Positions 26,385-36,459 of a stretch of DNA of 64,000 nucleotides are shown here, piece after piece. Positions within the stretch are counted from its first letter, which is position 1. Every line of letters begins with the position of its first letter. The DNA comes from an uncultured Ruegeria sp. (GTDB lineage Bacteria > Pseudomonadota > Alphaproteobacteria > Rhodobacterales > Rhodobacteraceae). The translations under genes were made by a program, and so were the position numbers. The stretch is taken from NCBI RefSeq assembly GCF_947497005.1, contig NZ_CANMFF010000007.1, forward strand, positions 62,001 through 126,000, given 5' to 3'. Under the pieces are notes generated by a model, which was not told the DNA's origin, searched no databases, and was given only the letters and a program-made list of their open reading frames with translations.

Positions 26385-27899
26385 ATGGTCTCCCGAGCCC
26401 ACACTGTTGCCTTTCAAGGGGTCGACGCCCGCCCGGTCGAGGTGCAATGTGCCGTCTCACCCGGCTTGCCAGCCTTTTCCATCGTGGGCCTACCGGACAA
26501 GGCGGTGTCCGAAGCGCGCGACCGTGTCCGAAGCGCGCTGAGCGCGATGGCCATCGCCCTGCCCTCGAAACGAATTACCATCAACCTGTCCCCTGCCGAT
26601 CTGCCTAAGGAAGGCAGCCATTTCGACCTACCTATCGCAATCGCGTTATTGTCGGCGCTCGAGATCATTCCTGCCGACGCCGCCGAAGGCACTGTTGCAC
26701 TGGGAGAATTGTCGCTGGACGGCTCTCTTGTGCCCGTTGTCGGCGCTCTGCCCGCCGCCATGACGGCTGCTTCCGATGATCGCATGTTGCTGTGTCCCAA
26801 AGCCTCCAGCGCCGAAGCCGCCTGGGTTGATGCCACACAAGTGATCGGCGCGCGTTCTCTGGGCGATGTTGTTCGCCATTTCTCGGGCCAGTCACCTCTG
26901 CCGGCAGCGCAACCCGGCGAAGTGAACCTGACACCAAGCGCACGTGATCTGCGTGATGTAAAAGGGCAAGAACGGGCAAAACGCGCTTTGGAAATCGCGG
27001 CAGCCGGGCGTCACCACCTAATCATGATTGGCACGCCGGGCTCGGGAAAATCCATGCTGGCAGCGCGGCTTCCGGGCATCTTGCCGCCTTTGACGGCCGT
27101 AGAAGCTTTGGAAACTTCGATGATCCAATCCCTTTGCGGTTTACTTGACGAAGGCGGCATCAATCGCACACGTCCGTTTCGCGAGCCTCATCACACCGCC
27201 TCGATGGCGGCCATCGTCGGAGGCGGCAAAGGAGCCAAACCGGGCGAAATCTCACTGGCCCATAACGGCGTGCTGTTTATGGATGAATTCCCCGAGTTTC
27301 CCCGCACCGTTCTGGAAACCCTGCGCCAACCCGTTGAATCAGGCGAAGTGATGGTGGCGCGCGCAAATGCCCATGTGAAATATCCCTGTCGCTTTATGCT
27401 GGTGGCAGCTGCGAACCCATGCAAATGCGGCTACCTAACCGATCCTTCCCGCGCTTGCTCACGCGCACCCGGCTGCGGCGAGGATTACCTGAACCGTATC
27501 TCAGGCCCTTTGATGGACAGGTTCGACCTGCGAATCGAAGTTCCGCCCGTGGCCTTCACTGATCTTGATCTGCCCCCGTCCGGCGACAACTCGGCCACTG
27601 TCGCCGCGCGAGTCGAAAACGCCCGCGCCGTACAGGCAGACCGGTTTCGAGATTCGTCGAACCTGCGCCAAAATTCCGACGCTGAAGGCAAGGTTCTGGA
27701 AGAGATCGCAACACCCGACGCCGAGGGCAAAGAGGTGTTGCTGAAAGCGGCGGATCAGTTCGGTCTGTCGGCCCGCGCCTTTCACCGCATCCTGAGAGTG
27801 GCCCGTACGATCGCCGATCTGGAAGGCGCCGCCGACATTCGCAGGCCACATGTGGCAGAGGCGTTGAGCTTTCGCATCAGCGCCCGGGTCATGGCTTAA
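26385..27899 (+). CDS. comM: YifB/ComM-family AAA+ Mg-chelatase-like ATPase
   Basis: AAA+ helicase that promotes branch migration during natural transformation in some bacteria. 504 residues: an N-terminal Lon-protease-like fold domain ([17 protein letters not shown]), Walker [17 protein letters not shown] at about residue 214, Walker [11 protein letters not shown], sensor segments, and a cysteine-rich insert [20 protein letters not shown]. The C-terminal Mg-chelatase domain ends the protein. The stop overlaps the convergent gshB stop by 4 bp. Confidence 0.94.
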   Translation: MVSRAHTVAFQGVDARPVEVQCAVSPGLPAFSIVGLPDKAVSEARDRVRSALSAMAIALPSKRITINLSPADLPKEGSHFDLPIAIALLSALEIIPADAAEGTVALGELSLDGSLVPVVGALPAAMTAASDDRMLLCPKASSAEAAWVDATQVIGARSLGDVVRHFSGQSPLPAAQPGEVNLTPSARDLRDVKGQERAKRALEIAAAGRHHLIMIGTPGSGKSMLAARLPGILPPLTAVEALETSMIQSLCGLLDEGGINRTRPFREPHHTASMAAIVGGGKGAKPGEISLAHNGVLFMDEFPEFPRTVLETLRQPVESGEVMVARANAHVKYPCRFMLVAAANPCKCGYLTDPSRACSRAPGCGEDYLNRISGPLMDRFDLRIEVPPVAFTDLDLPPSGDNSATVAARVENARAVQADRFRDSSNLRQNSDAEGKVLEEIATPDAEGKEVLLKAADQFGLSARAFHRILRVARTIADLEGAADIRRPHVAEALSFRISARVMA

Positions 27900-28828
27900 A
27901 CCTTGGCTTCGATCGCCTGCCAGATCTTCTCGGCAATGTTGACTCCGTCGAACCGTTCCAGCTCCTGAATGCCGGTCGGCGAAGTCACGTTGATCTCGGT
28001 CAGATAGCCGCCAATGACGTCGATTCCGACAAAAATCTGGCCTTTCTCTTTCAGCAACGGTCCGATGGCTGTGCAGATCTCAAGATCACGGTCTGACAAG
28101 CCGATCTTTTCCGGGCGTCCGCCAACATGCATGTTCGACCGCGTTTCCCCTGCCGCAGGAACCCGGTTGATCGCACCAACGGGCTCGCCGTCCACCAGAA
28201 TCACCCGCTTGTCGCCATTGCTGACATCCGGCAGGAATTTCTGCACGATCAGAGGCTCACGCGAGAACCCTGTGAACAGCTCGTGCAGAGAAGTCAGGTT
28301 GCGGTCATTGGCATCCAGCCGGAACACGCCGGCACCGCCATTGCCATAAAGAGGCTTCAGGATGATGTCGCCGTGTTTTTCCTTGAACGCCTTGATCGTC
28401 TGCAGATCGCGCGCAATTGTCGTGGGCGGGGTCAGATCAGGGAAATCCAGAACCAAAAGTTTTTCAGGGTAGTTGCGCACCCAGAACGGGTCATTGACCA
28501 CCAATGCCTGCCCATTGAGGCGATCCAGCAGATGCGTCGACGTGATGTAGTGCATGTCAAACGGTGGGTCCTGACGCAACCAGATCACATCGAAGTCGGC
28601 CAGATCCACCTCGCGCTCAGGGCTTAGAACCGCCGGATCGCCCGCAACCCGCTGTACAGTCATGTCATGGCCGCGCGCCGTAATGCGACCTTCCTCATAG
28701 GCCAATTGATCCGGCCCGTAGAAAAACAGCGAATGCCCGCGCGCCTGAGCCTCTTCCGCCAGACGGAATGAGCTGTCGGCGTTGATGTCCACGATCCCGA
28801 TCGGGTCCATTTGAAAGGCAATTTTCAT
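27896..28828 (-). CDS. gshB: Glutathione synthetase
   Basis: Ligates gamma-glutamylcysteine and glycine using ATP. 310 residues; begins [21 protein letters not shown], typical of proteobacterial GshB. The ATP-grasp domain has [16 protein letters not shown] and ends with [17 protein letters not shown]. Its place next to yraN-rsmI is conserved in alphaproteobacteria. It lies 61 bp downstream of yraN and is probably in the same transcript. Confidence 0.97.
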   Translation of the reverse strand: MKIAFQMDPIGIVDINADSSFRLAEEAQARGHSLFFYGPDQLAYEEGRITARGHDMTVQRVAGDPAVLSPEREVDLADFDVIWLRQDPPFDMHYITSTHLLDRLNGQALVVNDPFWVRNYPEKLLVLDFPDLTPPTTIARDLQTIKAFKEKHGDIILKPLYGNGGAGVFRLDANDRNLTSLHELFTGFSREPLIVQKFLPDVSNGDKRVILVDGEPVGAINRVPAAGETRSNMHVGGRPEKIGLSDRDLEICTAIGPLLKEKGQIFVGIDVIGGYLTEINVTSPTGIQELERFDGVNIAEKIWQAIEAKV

Positions 28829-28889
28829 GGCGAGTCCTTCAGTTTCACGCCAGATACATGGCCCAGCAGGCCTTAGGGTTCAATGGGGC

Positions 28890-29261
28890 TTAGGCGTGAC
28901 CGAATGCGTTTTCGATGATTTGAACCGCGCCAGAGCCATCCACAAGCGCCGCGTCAAAGCGCACATTGGTCAGCTGCCCGCCCGGTTCGTTTTCCAGAAA
29001 TTGCGCTGCGGAGGCACAAATTCGGTCAATTTGTCTTTGGCTGATCCGGGCCGCAGCACTTTCAAAGCTTGTGCTTTTCTTGACTTCTATGAACACAAGC
29101 CCACTGCCGTTCCGCGCGATCAGGTCGATTTCACCACCAGCACCCCGCCAACGGCGATGCGCAATGGAAAAACCCCGACGCTCGTAATCCGCGGCAACCC
29201 GAAGCTCGGCCGCATGCCCGGCATGATAGGAAACTGAACCCTGACTTGTCCGCCGACCCAT
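28890..29261 (-). CDS. yraN: UPF0102/YraN-family nuclease-like protein
   Basis: A 123-residue protein of the UPF0102 family with a PD-(D/E)xK-like core: GAGGEIDLIARNG followed by LVFIEVKKS. The acidic and Lys residues of that core are all present, suggesting nuclease activity, although the cellular role is not settled. It starts 1 bp past the rsmI stop with AAAGGG upstream, so the two are likely coupled. Confidence 0.93.
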   Translation of the reverse strand: MGRRTSQGSVSYHAGHAAELRVAADYERRGFSIAHRRWRGAGGEIDLIARNGSGLVFIEVKKSTSFESAAARISQRQIDRICASAAQFLENEPGGQLTNVRFDAALVDGSGAVQIIENAFGHA

Positions 29262-29262
29262 G

Positions 29263-30120
29263 TCATCCCTTTCCCAGTTTCAGAGCTTTCTGGTAAATCG
29301 GACGGCGCGGCAGATCATACATTTCCGAGACAAGATCCGCCGCGTCCCGAACCGAATGGGTTTCCAGAGCGCGCTTCAAGGCCTCTTCTACATCGGATTC
29401 GTTAACGCTTTGCGAATGGCTCCGGTCCACAAGCAGAACGATTTCACCCTTTGCTGGTTTGTCCTGAATTTCAGCTGCCAGATCGGCCAGGCTTCCACGT
29501 CGGATTTCTTCGAACTTCTTGGTCAGCTCACGACACAGCGCCGCCTGACGGTCCCCCCCCAAACCCTCGGCCAGATCAGACAGGCTGGCGGATACGCGTT
29601 TCGGAGATTCGTAAAACACCAACGTGCCGGGAATGTCCTTCAACGCCTGAATCCGGGTCCGACGCGCGCCGGACGCGTTTGGAAGAAAACCAGCGAAGAA
29701 AAATGCATCCGTTGGCAATCCCGCCAATGTCAGGGCGGTCACGGCGGCGGATGCGCCGGGGGCACAGGTCACCATATGCCCGGCCTCTGCCGCCTGCTTG
29801 CCCAGATCATAACCCGGATCGGCGATCAGAGGCATACCCGCCTCGGATGCATAGGCAACCGAGTGCCCCTGCGCCAGCGCGCCCATTAGCTTGCCGCGCG
29901 CACTGGCCCCGCTGTGGTCGTGATAGGCTTGGATCCGACGGCCTTCCAGCGGGACACCGTGTATTTCCATCAACCGCCGCAGACTGCGGGTGTCTTCCGC
30001 CGCAATCACGTCGGCTGAAGCCAGAACATCCAGTGCCCTGAGCGTAATGTCGCGTGCTGTTCCGATCGGGGTGGCAACAAAATACAGGCCCGCAGCCAAT
30101 CTGATCTTTTGAAAATTCAA
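29263..30120 (-). CDS. rsmI: 16S rRNA (cytidine(1402)-2'-O)-methyltransferase
   Basis: SAM-dependent ribose methylation of C1402 in the ribosomal decoding centre. 285 residues. Motifs: LYFVATPIGTARDITLRAL, AEDTRSLRRL, MPLIADPGYDLG and FYESPKRV. The likely start is TTG at 30120, because GAGGG lies about 7 bp upstream and the sequence before the ATPIG motif needs this length. It is divergent from the lpoA-like gene, reproducing the rsmI/lpoA/yraN neighbourhood of other proteobacteria. Confidence 0.95.
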   Translation of the reverse strand: MNFQKIRLAAGLYFVATPIGTARDITLRALDVLASADVIAAEDTRSLRRLMEIHGVPLEGRRIQAYHDHSGASARGKLMGALAQGHSVAYASEAGMPLIADPGYDLGKQAAEAGHMVTCAPGASAAVTALTLAGLPTDAFFFAGFLPNASGARRTRIQALKDIPGTLVFYESPKRVSASLSDLAEGLGGDRQAALCRELTKKFEEIRRGSLADLAAEIQDKPAKGEIVLLVDRSHSQSVNESDVEEALKRALETHSVRDAADLVSEMYDLPRRPIYQKALKLGKG

Positions 30121-30208
30121 AGCTGGACCCTCACTGCGTGACGTTTATTATCGCGGCTCGACAGAACAGAAGCATTCACAGCCGCCGGATCAGGGAGTTT
30201 TCATTTAG

Positions 30209-31369
30209 ATGTTTACCGTTTGCAAGCCCGTAAGCAAGCTGGCGAAAGCCGCCGCTGCCCTGACAATCGCAGCGTTTCTGTCTGCCTGTGAACCGGGCGG
30301 CCTTGGTGGAGGGCCCTCAATCAATACGTCAAATCCGGTTCCGGTTGCGTTGCTGGTTCCTCGCTCTGGCGACGCCGCTCTGGCGCAGAGCCTCGAGAAT
30401 GCCGCTCGTCTGGCAATGACCGATCTGCCCAATGTCAAAATTGACCTGCGCGTTTACGATACGGCCGGGAACCCGACAACAGCGACAGCCGTGGCTCAAC
30501 AGGCAGTCGCGGAAGGGGCGAAAATCATCGTCGGCCCGGTTTACGCACAGGCGGCAAATGCGGCCGGGCTGGCCGTACTGAACAAGAACATCAATGTCCT
30601 TTCGTTCTCGAACAACACCAGCATTGCGGGTGGCAATGTGTTTGTGCTGGGACCCACTTTCGACAACACCGCCAACCGGCTGGTGAATTATGCAGGCCGT
30701 CAGGGCAAAACCAATACCGTCATCTTGCACAGCAATGACGCTGCAGGGCAATTGGGCCGATCAGCTATCGCAAATGCGCTGGCAAACAGCCGGGTCAACA
30801 ACGCGGGAACCGTCGGATACGACCGGTCCCAACAGGGCGTTATCAACTCAGTCCCGGCGGTCAAAGCGACTGTGGATTCGACCGGAGCAGACTCGATTTT
30901 CATGACGGCAACCACGGCCGGCGCATTGCCGCTGTTTACGCAATTGCTGCCTGAGGCTGGCGTATCTCCGGCGACCACGCAATTCATTGGCCTGACACGT
31001 TGGGATATCCCGCCGCAGACGCTGGAACTGCCGGGTGTACAAGGTGGGTGGTTCGCCCTGCCCGATCCGTCCAAAGCACAAGCTTACCGTCAACGTTACA
31101 ACGCGACTTATGGCGAAGCGCCTCACCCGATCAGCGGTTTGGCGTATGACGGCATAGCGGCTATCGGAGCTCTGGTCAGTCAGGGAAAATCCGACGCTCT
31201 AACCGCAGCAGCCTTGACACAAAACGCTGGCTTCCAAGGTGTCGGCGGCATCTTTCGCCTTCGTCCGAATGGCACCAACGAACGCGGTCTGGCCGTCGCA
31301 ACAATTCAGAACAAACAGGTGGTTGTGATTGACCCTGCCCCACAAAGCTTCTCTGGTGCCGGTTTCTGA
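30209..31369 (+). CDS. Penicillin-binding protein activator (LpoA-like lipoprotein)
   Basis: An outer-membrane lipoprotein candidate of 386 residues. The signal peptide ends in a lipobox (FLSAC, Cys at about residue 27). The rest is a type I periplasmic-binding fold (VPVALLVPRSGDAALAQSLENAA), corresponding to the C-terminal domain of enterobacterial LpoA. The N-terminal TPR domain of E. coli LpoA is absent. The role in activating PBP1-type synthases is inferred from family and from the rsmI-yraN neighbourhood. Confidence 0.87.
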   Translation: MFTVCKPVSKLAKAAAALTIAAFLSACEPGGLGGGPSINTSNPVPVALLVPRSGDAALAQSLENAARLAMTDLPNVKIDLRVYDTAGNPTTATAVAQQAVAEGAKIIVGPVYAQAANAAGLAVLNKNINVLSFSNNTSIAGGNVFVLGPTFDNTANRLVNYAGRQGKTNTVILHSNDAAGQLGRSAIANALANSRVNNAGTVGYDRSQQGVINSVPAVKATVDSTGADSIFMTATTAGALPLFTQLLPEAGVSPATTQFIGLTRWDIPPQTLELPGVQGGWFALPDPSKAQAYRQRYNATYGEAPHPISGLAYDGIAAIGALVSQGKSDALTAAALTQNAGFQGVGGIFRLRPNGTNERGLAVATIQNKQVVVIDPAPQSFSGAGF

Positions 31370-31379
31370 GCGGTCGGGC

Positions 31380-34148
31380 GTGACGACCGCGCCCGGGGGC
31401 GCTCTGATCTGCCGCGCCGAGGACATCTTTGACAGCGTCAGCGTCAATGATGCGTTGGCTGAGACATTCGAGACCTGCCCGGACAACAGTAAAATGCGCG
31501 CTGAAACAGTGCGCATTCTGCGCGACGCTCAGAAAGTCGGCCGCAAAGCCATTGCTGATGCCTTCGGCGAGCGTCCGTTCGACGCGCGCGCGCTGACACG
31601 TTCCTATACTTACCTGACGGATCAACTGGTCGGGACTGCAATGCAGGTCTCCTGCACGCGCCTGCATCCGCTTGCGACGCCAACACAGGGTGAAAAAATC
31701 GCGGTTCTGGCCGTTGGCGGGTATGGACGTGGTGAAATGGCGCCGTCTTCGGACGTCGATCTGCTGTTTCTTACCCCGTACAAAATTACGGCCTGGGCCG
31801 AGAGCGTCATTGAATCCATGCTTTATATTCTATGGGACCTGCGGCTTAAGGTCGGGCATGCGTCACGCACGATCAAAGACTGCCTTCGGTTGGGCACCGA
31901 GGATTTCACAATCCGTACGGCGATGCTGGAACAACGGTATCTGGCGGGCGACAGGGCACTGGCGAACGAGTTGGACCAACGTCTGAAAACCGAGCTGTTC
32001 AAAGGAACAGAACGCGAATTTATCGAAGCCAAACTGAAAGAACGTGATGAGCGGCATCTGAAACAAGGTGAACGCTATATGGTCGAGCCCAACGTCAAAG
32101 AGGGTAAGGGCGGTCTGCGCGACCTCCAATCGCTCTATTGGATCGCGAAATACATCTATGGCGTTCAAGACGTGGCCGAACTGGTGCCGTTGGGTCTGTT
32201 CACACCTGATGAATTCAGGACCTTCGTCACAGCTGAAGACTTCCTGTGGGCCGTTCGCTCACACCTGCATCTGGTGACGGGGCGCGCAACCGAACAGCTG
32301 ACTTTTGACATGCAGGTCGAAGTGGCTGCGCGCATGGGCTATGAAGATCGCGCCGGTCGCCGCGCGGTCGAGGTGTTTATGCAACGCTATTTCCGCGAAG
32401 CCACTCGCGTGGGTGAGCTGACGCGGATTTTTCTGACAAAGCTTGAGGCGCTGCACATGAAAGGCGCACCATTGCTAGAGCGCATTTTCCGCAGACGACG
32501 ACGGGTGAAAGCAGGCTACAAAGTGGTCCACGGTCGCCTGGACGTTGGAGACCCGGACAAATTCCTGTCTGACAAAGTGAACCTTTTACGTCTGTTCGAG
32601 GAAGGCTTGCGGACCGGAATGCTGATCCATCCGGACGCCATGCGTCTGGTGGCGGCAAATCTGCATTTGATCGATGACGAGATGCGCAACAACAAAGAGG
32701 CACAGCGCATCTTTCTGGATCTGATGCTGAAACACGGCAATCCAGAACGTGCATTGCGGCGGATGAACGAATTGGGTGTCCTCTCCGCTTTCCTGCCCGA
32801 GTTCGAGTACATCGTGGCAATGATGCAGTTCAACATGTATCACAGCTATACGGTGGACGAGCATACGATCCAGTGCATCATCAACCTGGCCCAGATCGAA
32901 CGCGGTGAGCTGATTGAATCCCTGCCGCTTGCTTCTTCGATCCTCGAACGTGGGGTCAACCGCAAGGTTTTGTATGTCACGCTGCTGCTGCACGACATAG
33001 CGAAAGGCCGCCCCGAGGATCATTCGATTCTGGGTGCACAGATCGCGCGTAAAGTGGCGCCGCGACTGGGTCTGAACAAAGCGGATTCGGAAACGGTCGA
33101 ATGGCTGGTTCGCTATCACTTGTTGATGTCCGACATGGCGCAGAAACGCGATATTTCAGACCCTCGCACAGTGCGTGATTTTGCAAAAGCTGTTCAAACC
33201 GTCAAACGGCTGGATATGTTGACCGTTCTGACCGTCTGCGACATTCGCGGGGTGGGGCCAAACACCTGGAACAACTGGAAAGCCACGCTGTTGCGTGCCC
33301 TTCACGCGGAAACTAAACGAGCGCTGGAGACCGGGATGGAGGACCTCAACCGCGCCAATCGCGGGGCCGAGGCCAAGAAAGCCCTGCGTGCCGAATTGTC
33401 GACCTGGTCCAAGGCCGACCTCAAGGTCGAAACAGGTCGCCACTATGACCCCTATTGGCAAGGTTTGAATCTGGCAACGCATGTCGAGTTCGCGGACATG
33501 CTGCGCGCGTTGGAACACAGCGGCGATCCCGGCGCGATGGAAATTCGCCTGGAGCTTGATGAAGACCGAGATGCTACGCGGGCCTGTTTTGCGATGGGCG
33601 ATCATCCCGGTATTTTTGCCCGCATCGCCGGCGCTCTGGCCCTGGTCGGCGCGAATGTGGTGGATGCCCGCAGCTATACCACCAAAGACGGTTATGTGAC
33701 CGATGCGTTCTGGATCCAGGACGCCGAAGGGCACCCGTTTGAAGCTGCGCGCCTGCCGCGCCTGACCCAGATGATCCACAAGACGCTACGCGGAGAAGTG
33801 GTTGCAGGGGAAGCGCTGAAATCACGAGACAAGATCAAGAAACGCGAGCGCGCGTTCAACGTGCCAACCCATATCATGTTCGACAATGACGGTTCAGAAA
33901 TCTACACGATCATCGAAGTGGACACCCGCGACCGCGCGGGATTGTTGTTTGATCTGACCCGGACCCTGGCCGCAGCGAACGTCTATATTGCCAATGCTGT
34001 GATCGCGACTTATGGCGAGCAGGTGGTCGATACGTTTTACGTCAAGGACATGTTTGGCCTGAAGTACCATTCAGAAAGCAAACAGCGCGGGCTTGAAACG
34101 AAGCTGCGCAAAGCGATCACCGAAGGCGCGGAGCGTGCGGCCTCATGA
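31380..34148 (+). CDS. glnD: [Protein-PII] uridylyltransferase / uridylyl-removing enzyme
   Basis: Nitrogen sensor that uridylylates PII proteins when glutamine is low and reverses this when it is high. About 922 residues. Nucleotidyltransferase motif GGYGRGEMAPSSDVDLLFL near residue 115; HD hydrolase motif LLLHDIAKGRPEDHS near residue 535; two C-terminal ACT domains (segments GDHPGIFARIAGAL and DTRDRAGLLFDLTRTL) that bind glutamine. Start choice is uncertain: GTG at 31380 (then TTAPGGALIC) avoids overlap; GTG at 31356 or TTG at 31329 would overlap the lipoprotein gene. No clear ribosome-binding site. It overlaps murJ by 4 bp. Confidence 0.94.
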   Translation: MTTAPGGALICRAEDIFDSVSVNDALAETFETCPDNSKMRAETVRILRDAQKVGRKAIADAFGERPFDARALTRSYTYLTDQLVGTAMQVSCTRLHPLATPTQGEKIAVLAVGGYGRGEMAPSSDVDLLFLTPYKITAWAESVIESMLYILWDLRLKVGHASRTIKDCLRLGTEDFTIRTAMLEQRYLAGDRALANELDQRLKTELFKGTEREFIEAKLKERDERHLKQGERYMVEPNVKEGKGGLRDLQSLYWIAKYIYGVQDVAELVPLGLFTPDEFRTFVTAEDFLWAVRSHLHLVTGRATEQLTFDMQVEVAARMGYEDRAGRRAVEVFMQRYFREATRVGELTRIFLTKLEALHMKGAPLLERIFRRRRRVKAGYKVVHGRLDVGDPDKFLSDKVNLLRLFEEGLRTGMLIHPDAMRLVAANLHLIDDEMRNNKEAQRIFLDLMLKHGNPERALRRMNELGVLSAFLPEFEYIVAMMQFNMYHSYTVDEHTIQCIINLAQIERGELIESLPLASSILERGVNRKVLYVTLLLHDIAKGRPEDHSILGAQIARKVAPRLGLNKADSETVEWLVRYHLLMSDMAQKRDISDPRTVRDFAKAVQTVKRLDMLTVLTVCDIRGVGPNTWNNWKATLLRALHAETKRALETGMEDLNRANRGAEAKKALRAELSTWSKADLKVETGRHYDPYWQGLNLATHVEFADMLRALEHSGDPGAMEIRLELDEDRDATRACFAMGDHPGIFARIAGALALVGANVVDARSYTTKDGYVTDAFWIQDAEGHPFEAARLPRLTQMIHKTLRGEVVAGEALKSRDKIKKRERAFNVPTHIMFDNDGSEIYTIIEVDTRDRAGLLFDLTRTLAAANVYIANAVIATYGEQVVDTFYVKDMFGLKYHSESKQRGLETKLRKAITEGAERAAS

Positions 34149-35686
34149 AGCAAATCCGGTTGTTTTCGGGCCTGTTCACGGTTGGTTTCTGGACGCTCGC
34201 CAGCCGAATTCTGGGGTTTCTGCGGGAAATTCTGCTGACGGCCTTCATCGGTCCGGGACCGGTGATGGACGCTTTTGTCGCGGCCTTCCGCCTGCCGAAC
34301 ATGTTCCGACGTTTTTTTGCCGAAGGGGCTTTTAATGCAGCCTTTGTACCGATGTTCTCAAAACGGCTGGAGGCAGACGAGGATCCGCAGAGGTTCGCGC
34401 AGGATGCATTCAACCTTCTGGCTGTGGCGGTTCTTGCGCTCGTCGGGTTAGCGATGGTTTTCATGCCCGGTCTGGTATGGCTGACCGCCGAAGGGTTTTA
34501 TGGCGATGAACGGTTCGATCTGGCCGTGGATTATGGGTATGTCGTATTCCCGTATATCCTTTTCATGTCTCTGGCGGCGCTGTTTTCCGGCGTCCTGAAC
34601 GCAACCGGCAGGTTCGCGGCGGCTGCAGCGGCGCCGGTCCTGCTGAACATTTTTGCCTGCACCGCGCTGATCGCCGGGGCCATGTCCGGCGGTGAGGTGA
34701 TAAGGTGGTTGATCTCGGTCATTCCGGTTGCCGGTGTCGCACAGTTGGCGCTGGTCTGGGTGGCGACCGAGCGCGCCGGTATCAGCATTCGCCCCAGCCG
34801 ACCCCGCCTGACGCCCGAGATGCGCCGGATGGTTCGCATCGCTGTTCCGGCCGCCTTGGCTATGGGCGTCACACAGGTCAATCTGGTGGTCGGACAATTG
34901 GTGGCGTCGAAGACTGAAAAAGCCGTGAGCTGGTTGTTTGCTGCGGATCGCCTCTATCAATTACCGTTAGGCGTGGTCGGAATCGCCATTGGCATTGTCC
35001 TGCTTCCCGATCTGTCGCGCCGCCTGCGTGCCGGGGACAAAGACGGCGCGCGCAACGCCTTTTCCCGCGCTGGGGAATTCATGCTGTTGCTGACTCTGCC
35101 CTCTACAGTTGCATTCCTGATCATCCCGAACCCGCTGGTTTCGGTGCTGTTCGAACGAGGGCAGTTCAGCGCCGAAGATACCGCTGCCACAGCCCTGGCA
35201 GTTGCGATCTATGGCGTCGGTCTGCCCGCCTTCATGCTGCAAAAACTGCTTCAACCGCTTTTCTTCGCGCGCGAAGATACGCGTTCCCCGTTCCGCTATG
35301 CCGTTGTTGCTATGGTTGTGAACGCGGCTTTGGCGTTTGGACTTTTCCCGTTACTGGGCTGGATCGCCCCCGCGATTGCGGCGTCAACTGCTGGCTGGGC
35401 CATGGTTGTGCTGCTGGCACTGGGCGCACGTCGCATGGGCGAGGAGGCACGTTTCGATGATAGGTTCAAAAAACGCGCGGGACGAATCGTGCTGGCCTCA
35501 ATTGGTATGGGGGTGGTCTTGTTTGCAGTGATCCACTTTGTTGGTTGGACGCTGGATATTCCCGGCTGGCGCTATCTGGCGCTTCTGGTCCTGATCATGG
35601 TCGCTGCCACTTCATATTTCCTTTTGGGTCACATCCTCGGCGCCTTCAAACTCTCTGAGTTCAAAGGCGCTCTGCGGCGATCCTGA
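34145..35686 (+). CDS. murJ: Lipid II flippase MurJ
   Basis: Moves lipid II across the inner membrane for peptidoglycan synthesis. 513 residues with about 14 transmembrane helices, MOP superfamily. The N-terminus has TLASRILGFLREILLTAFIG and DAFVAAFRLPNMFRRFFAEG, both characteristic of MurJ/MviN. It starts inside the glnD stop (ATGA), and its stop is next to the convergent rhomboid-like gene. Confidence 0.96.
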   Translation: MKQIRLFSGLFTVGFWTLASRILGFLREILLTAFIGPGPVMDAFVAAFRLPNMFRRFFAEGAFNAAFVPMFSKRLEADEDPQRFAQDAFNLLAVAVLALVGLAMVFMPGLVWLTAEGFYGDERFDLAVDYGYVVFPYILFMSLAALFSGVLNATGRFAAAAAAPVLLNIFACTALIAGAMSGGEVIRWLISVIPVAGVAQLALVWVATERAGISIRPSRPRLTPEMRRMVRIAVPAALAMGVTQVNLVVGQLVASKTEKAVSWLFAADRLYQLPLGVVGIAIGIVLLPDLSRRLRAGDKDGARNAFSRAGEFMLLLTLPSTVAFLIIPNPLVSVLFERGQFSAEDTAATALAVAIYGVGLPAFMLQKLLQPLFFAREDTRSPFRYAVVAMVVNAALAFGLFPLLGWIAPAIAASTAGWAMVVLLALGARRMGEEARFDDRFKKRAGRIVLASIGMGVVLFAVIHFVGWTLDIPGWRYLALLVLIMVAATSYFLLGHILGAFKLSEFKGALRRS

Positions 35687-36373
35687 TCAATCCCGGCGAA
35701 TGCGTCCGACGATCCGGGCCCACGCCCCCGGCGCTACTAGGAAGGACATCCCAAAACCGGTAGCAAACCCGCCCAGATCGGCGACCCATTCCCAGTTTGC
35801 GCCAAAGATCAGACCAAACAGGAGTTGGATACCCATCAGAACGGCAATCAGCTGAAATGCCCGCGCCTGATTTGCGCCAACAAGCGATAGTTTGCGCCAC
35901 AACAACCACGTGAATGCTCCGATCAGCCCGTAGACCGGAGGAAATCCTCCGATCAACGGATAGCGCGGGTCCAGAAGAACGGCATAGGCCAATGCGCCGC
36001 CTATACCCGACACCACAAAAATCAATAGCATGGGGAAGCCGCCAAACACCTCACCGACCATCTTGCCCATGGCCAGTACGAAAACACATACAAAAACCGC
36101 CTGCGTGAAAGTCGCCGACACGAACGGATAGGTCACGAACCGGATCACATGTTCGAATGGCCAACGCCCGTTCAGCACCATCCAATCGAATATATCCGCA
36201 GAGAAGGCATAGTGTTGTATCGCGTCCAAGCGCCAGCCCACTGCCGTTGGGCCCCCGACCAGCCCCCGGGACCCAAGCGTGAAAGCGATTTCAATCCCTA
36301 TGATGAACAGAACCAGTGCCACCACAACGGGTGGCAGGGGGTTCACAGGCGGCGTGTAGTGTTCACTGCTCAT
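35687..36373 (-). CDS. Rhomboid-fold membrane protein, catalytic residues missing
   Basis: A 228-residue integral membrane protein with about six helices and rhomboid-family features such as VTYPFV, VSGIGGALAY, VYGLIGAF and DLGGFATGF. The protease residues are not conserved. The usual GASG before VYGLIGA reads GGFPP (residues 142-146), so the nucleophile Ser is Phe. The usual His before LGG is Asp (residue 199). The early HxxxN region is SATFTQAV. It is therefore probably a pseudoprotease that binds or chaperones membrane proteins. It converges with murJ, with stops adjacent, and is divergent from trpS. Confidence 0.85.
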   Translation of the reverse strand: MSSEHYTPPVNPLPPVVVALVLFIIGIEIAFTLGSRGLVGGPTAVGWRLDAIQHYAFSADIFDWMVLNGRWPFEHVIRFVTYPFVSATFTQAVFVCVFVLAMGKMVGEVFGGFPMLLIFVVSGIGGALAYAVLLDPRYPLIGGFPPVYGLIGAFTWLLWRKLSLVGANQARAFQLIAVLMGIQLLFGLIFGANWEWVADLGGFATGFGMSFLVAPGAWARIVGRIRRD

Positions 36374-36459
36374 TGGGCTGGCCTTTCCCGGCTGTTGACG
36401 TCCCGTTGCCTCATGGGTAAGCGACGAGGGCTGATTTTTCCAGACGGGAGTTCCCTTTG

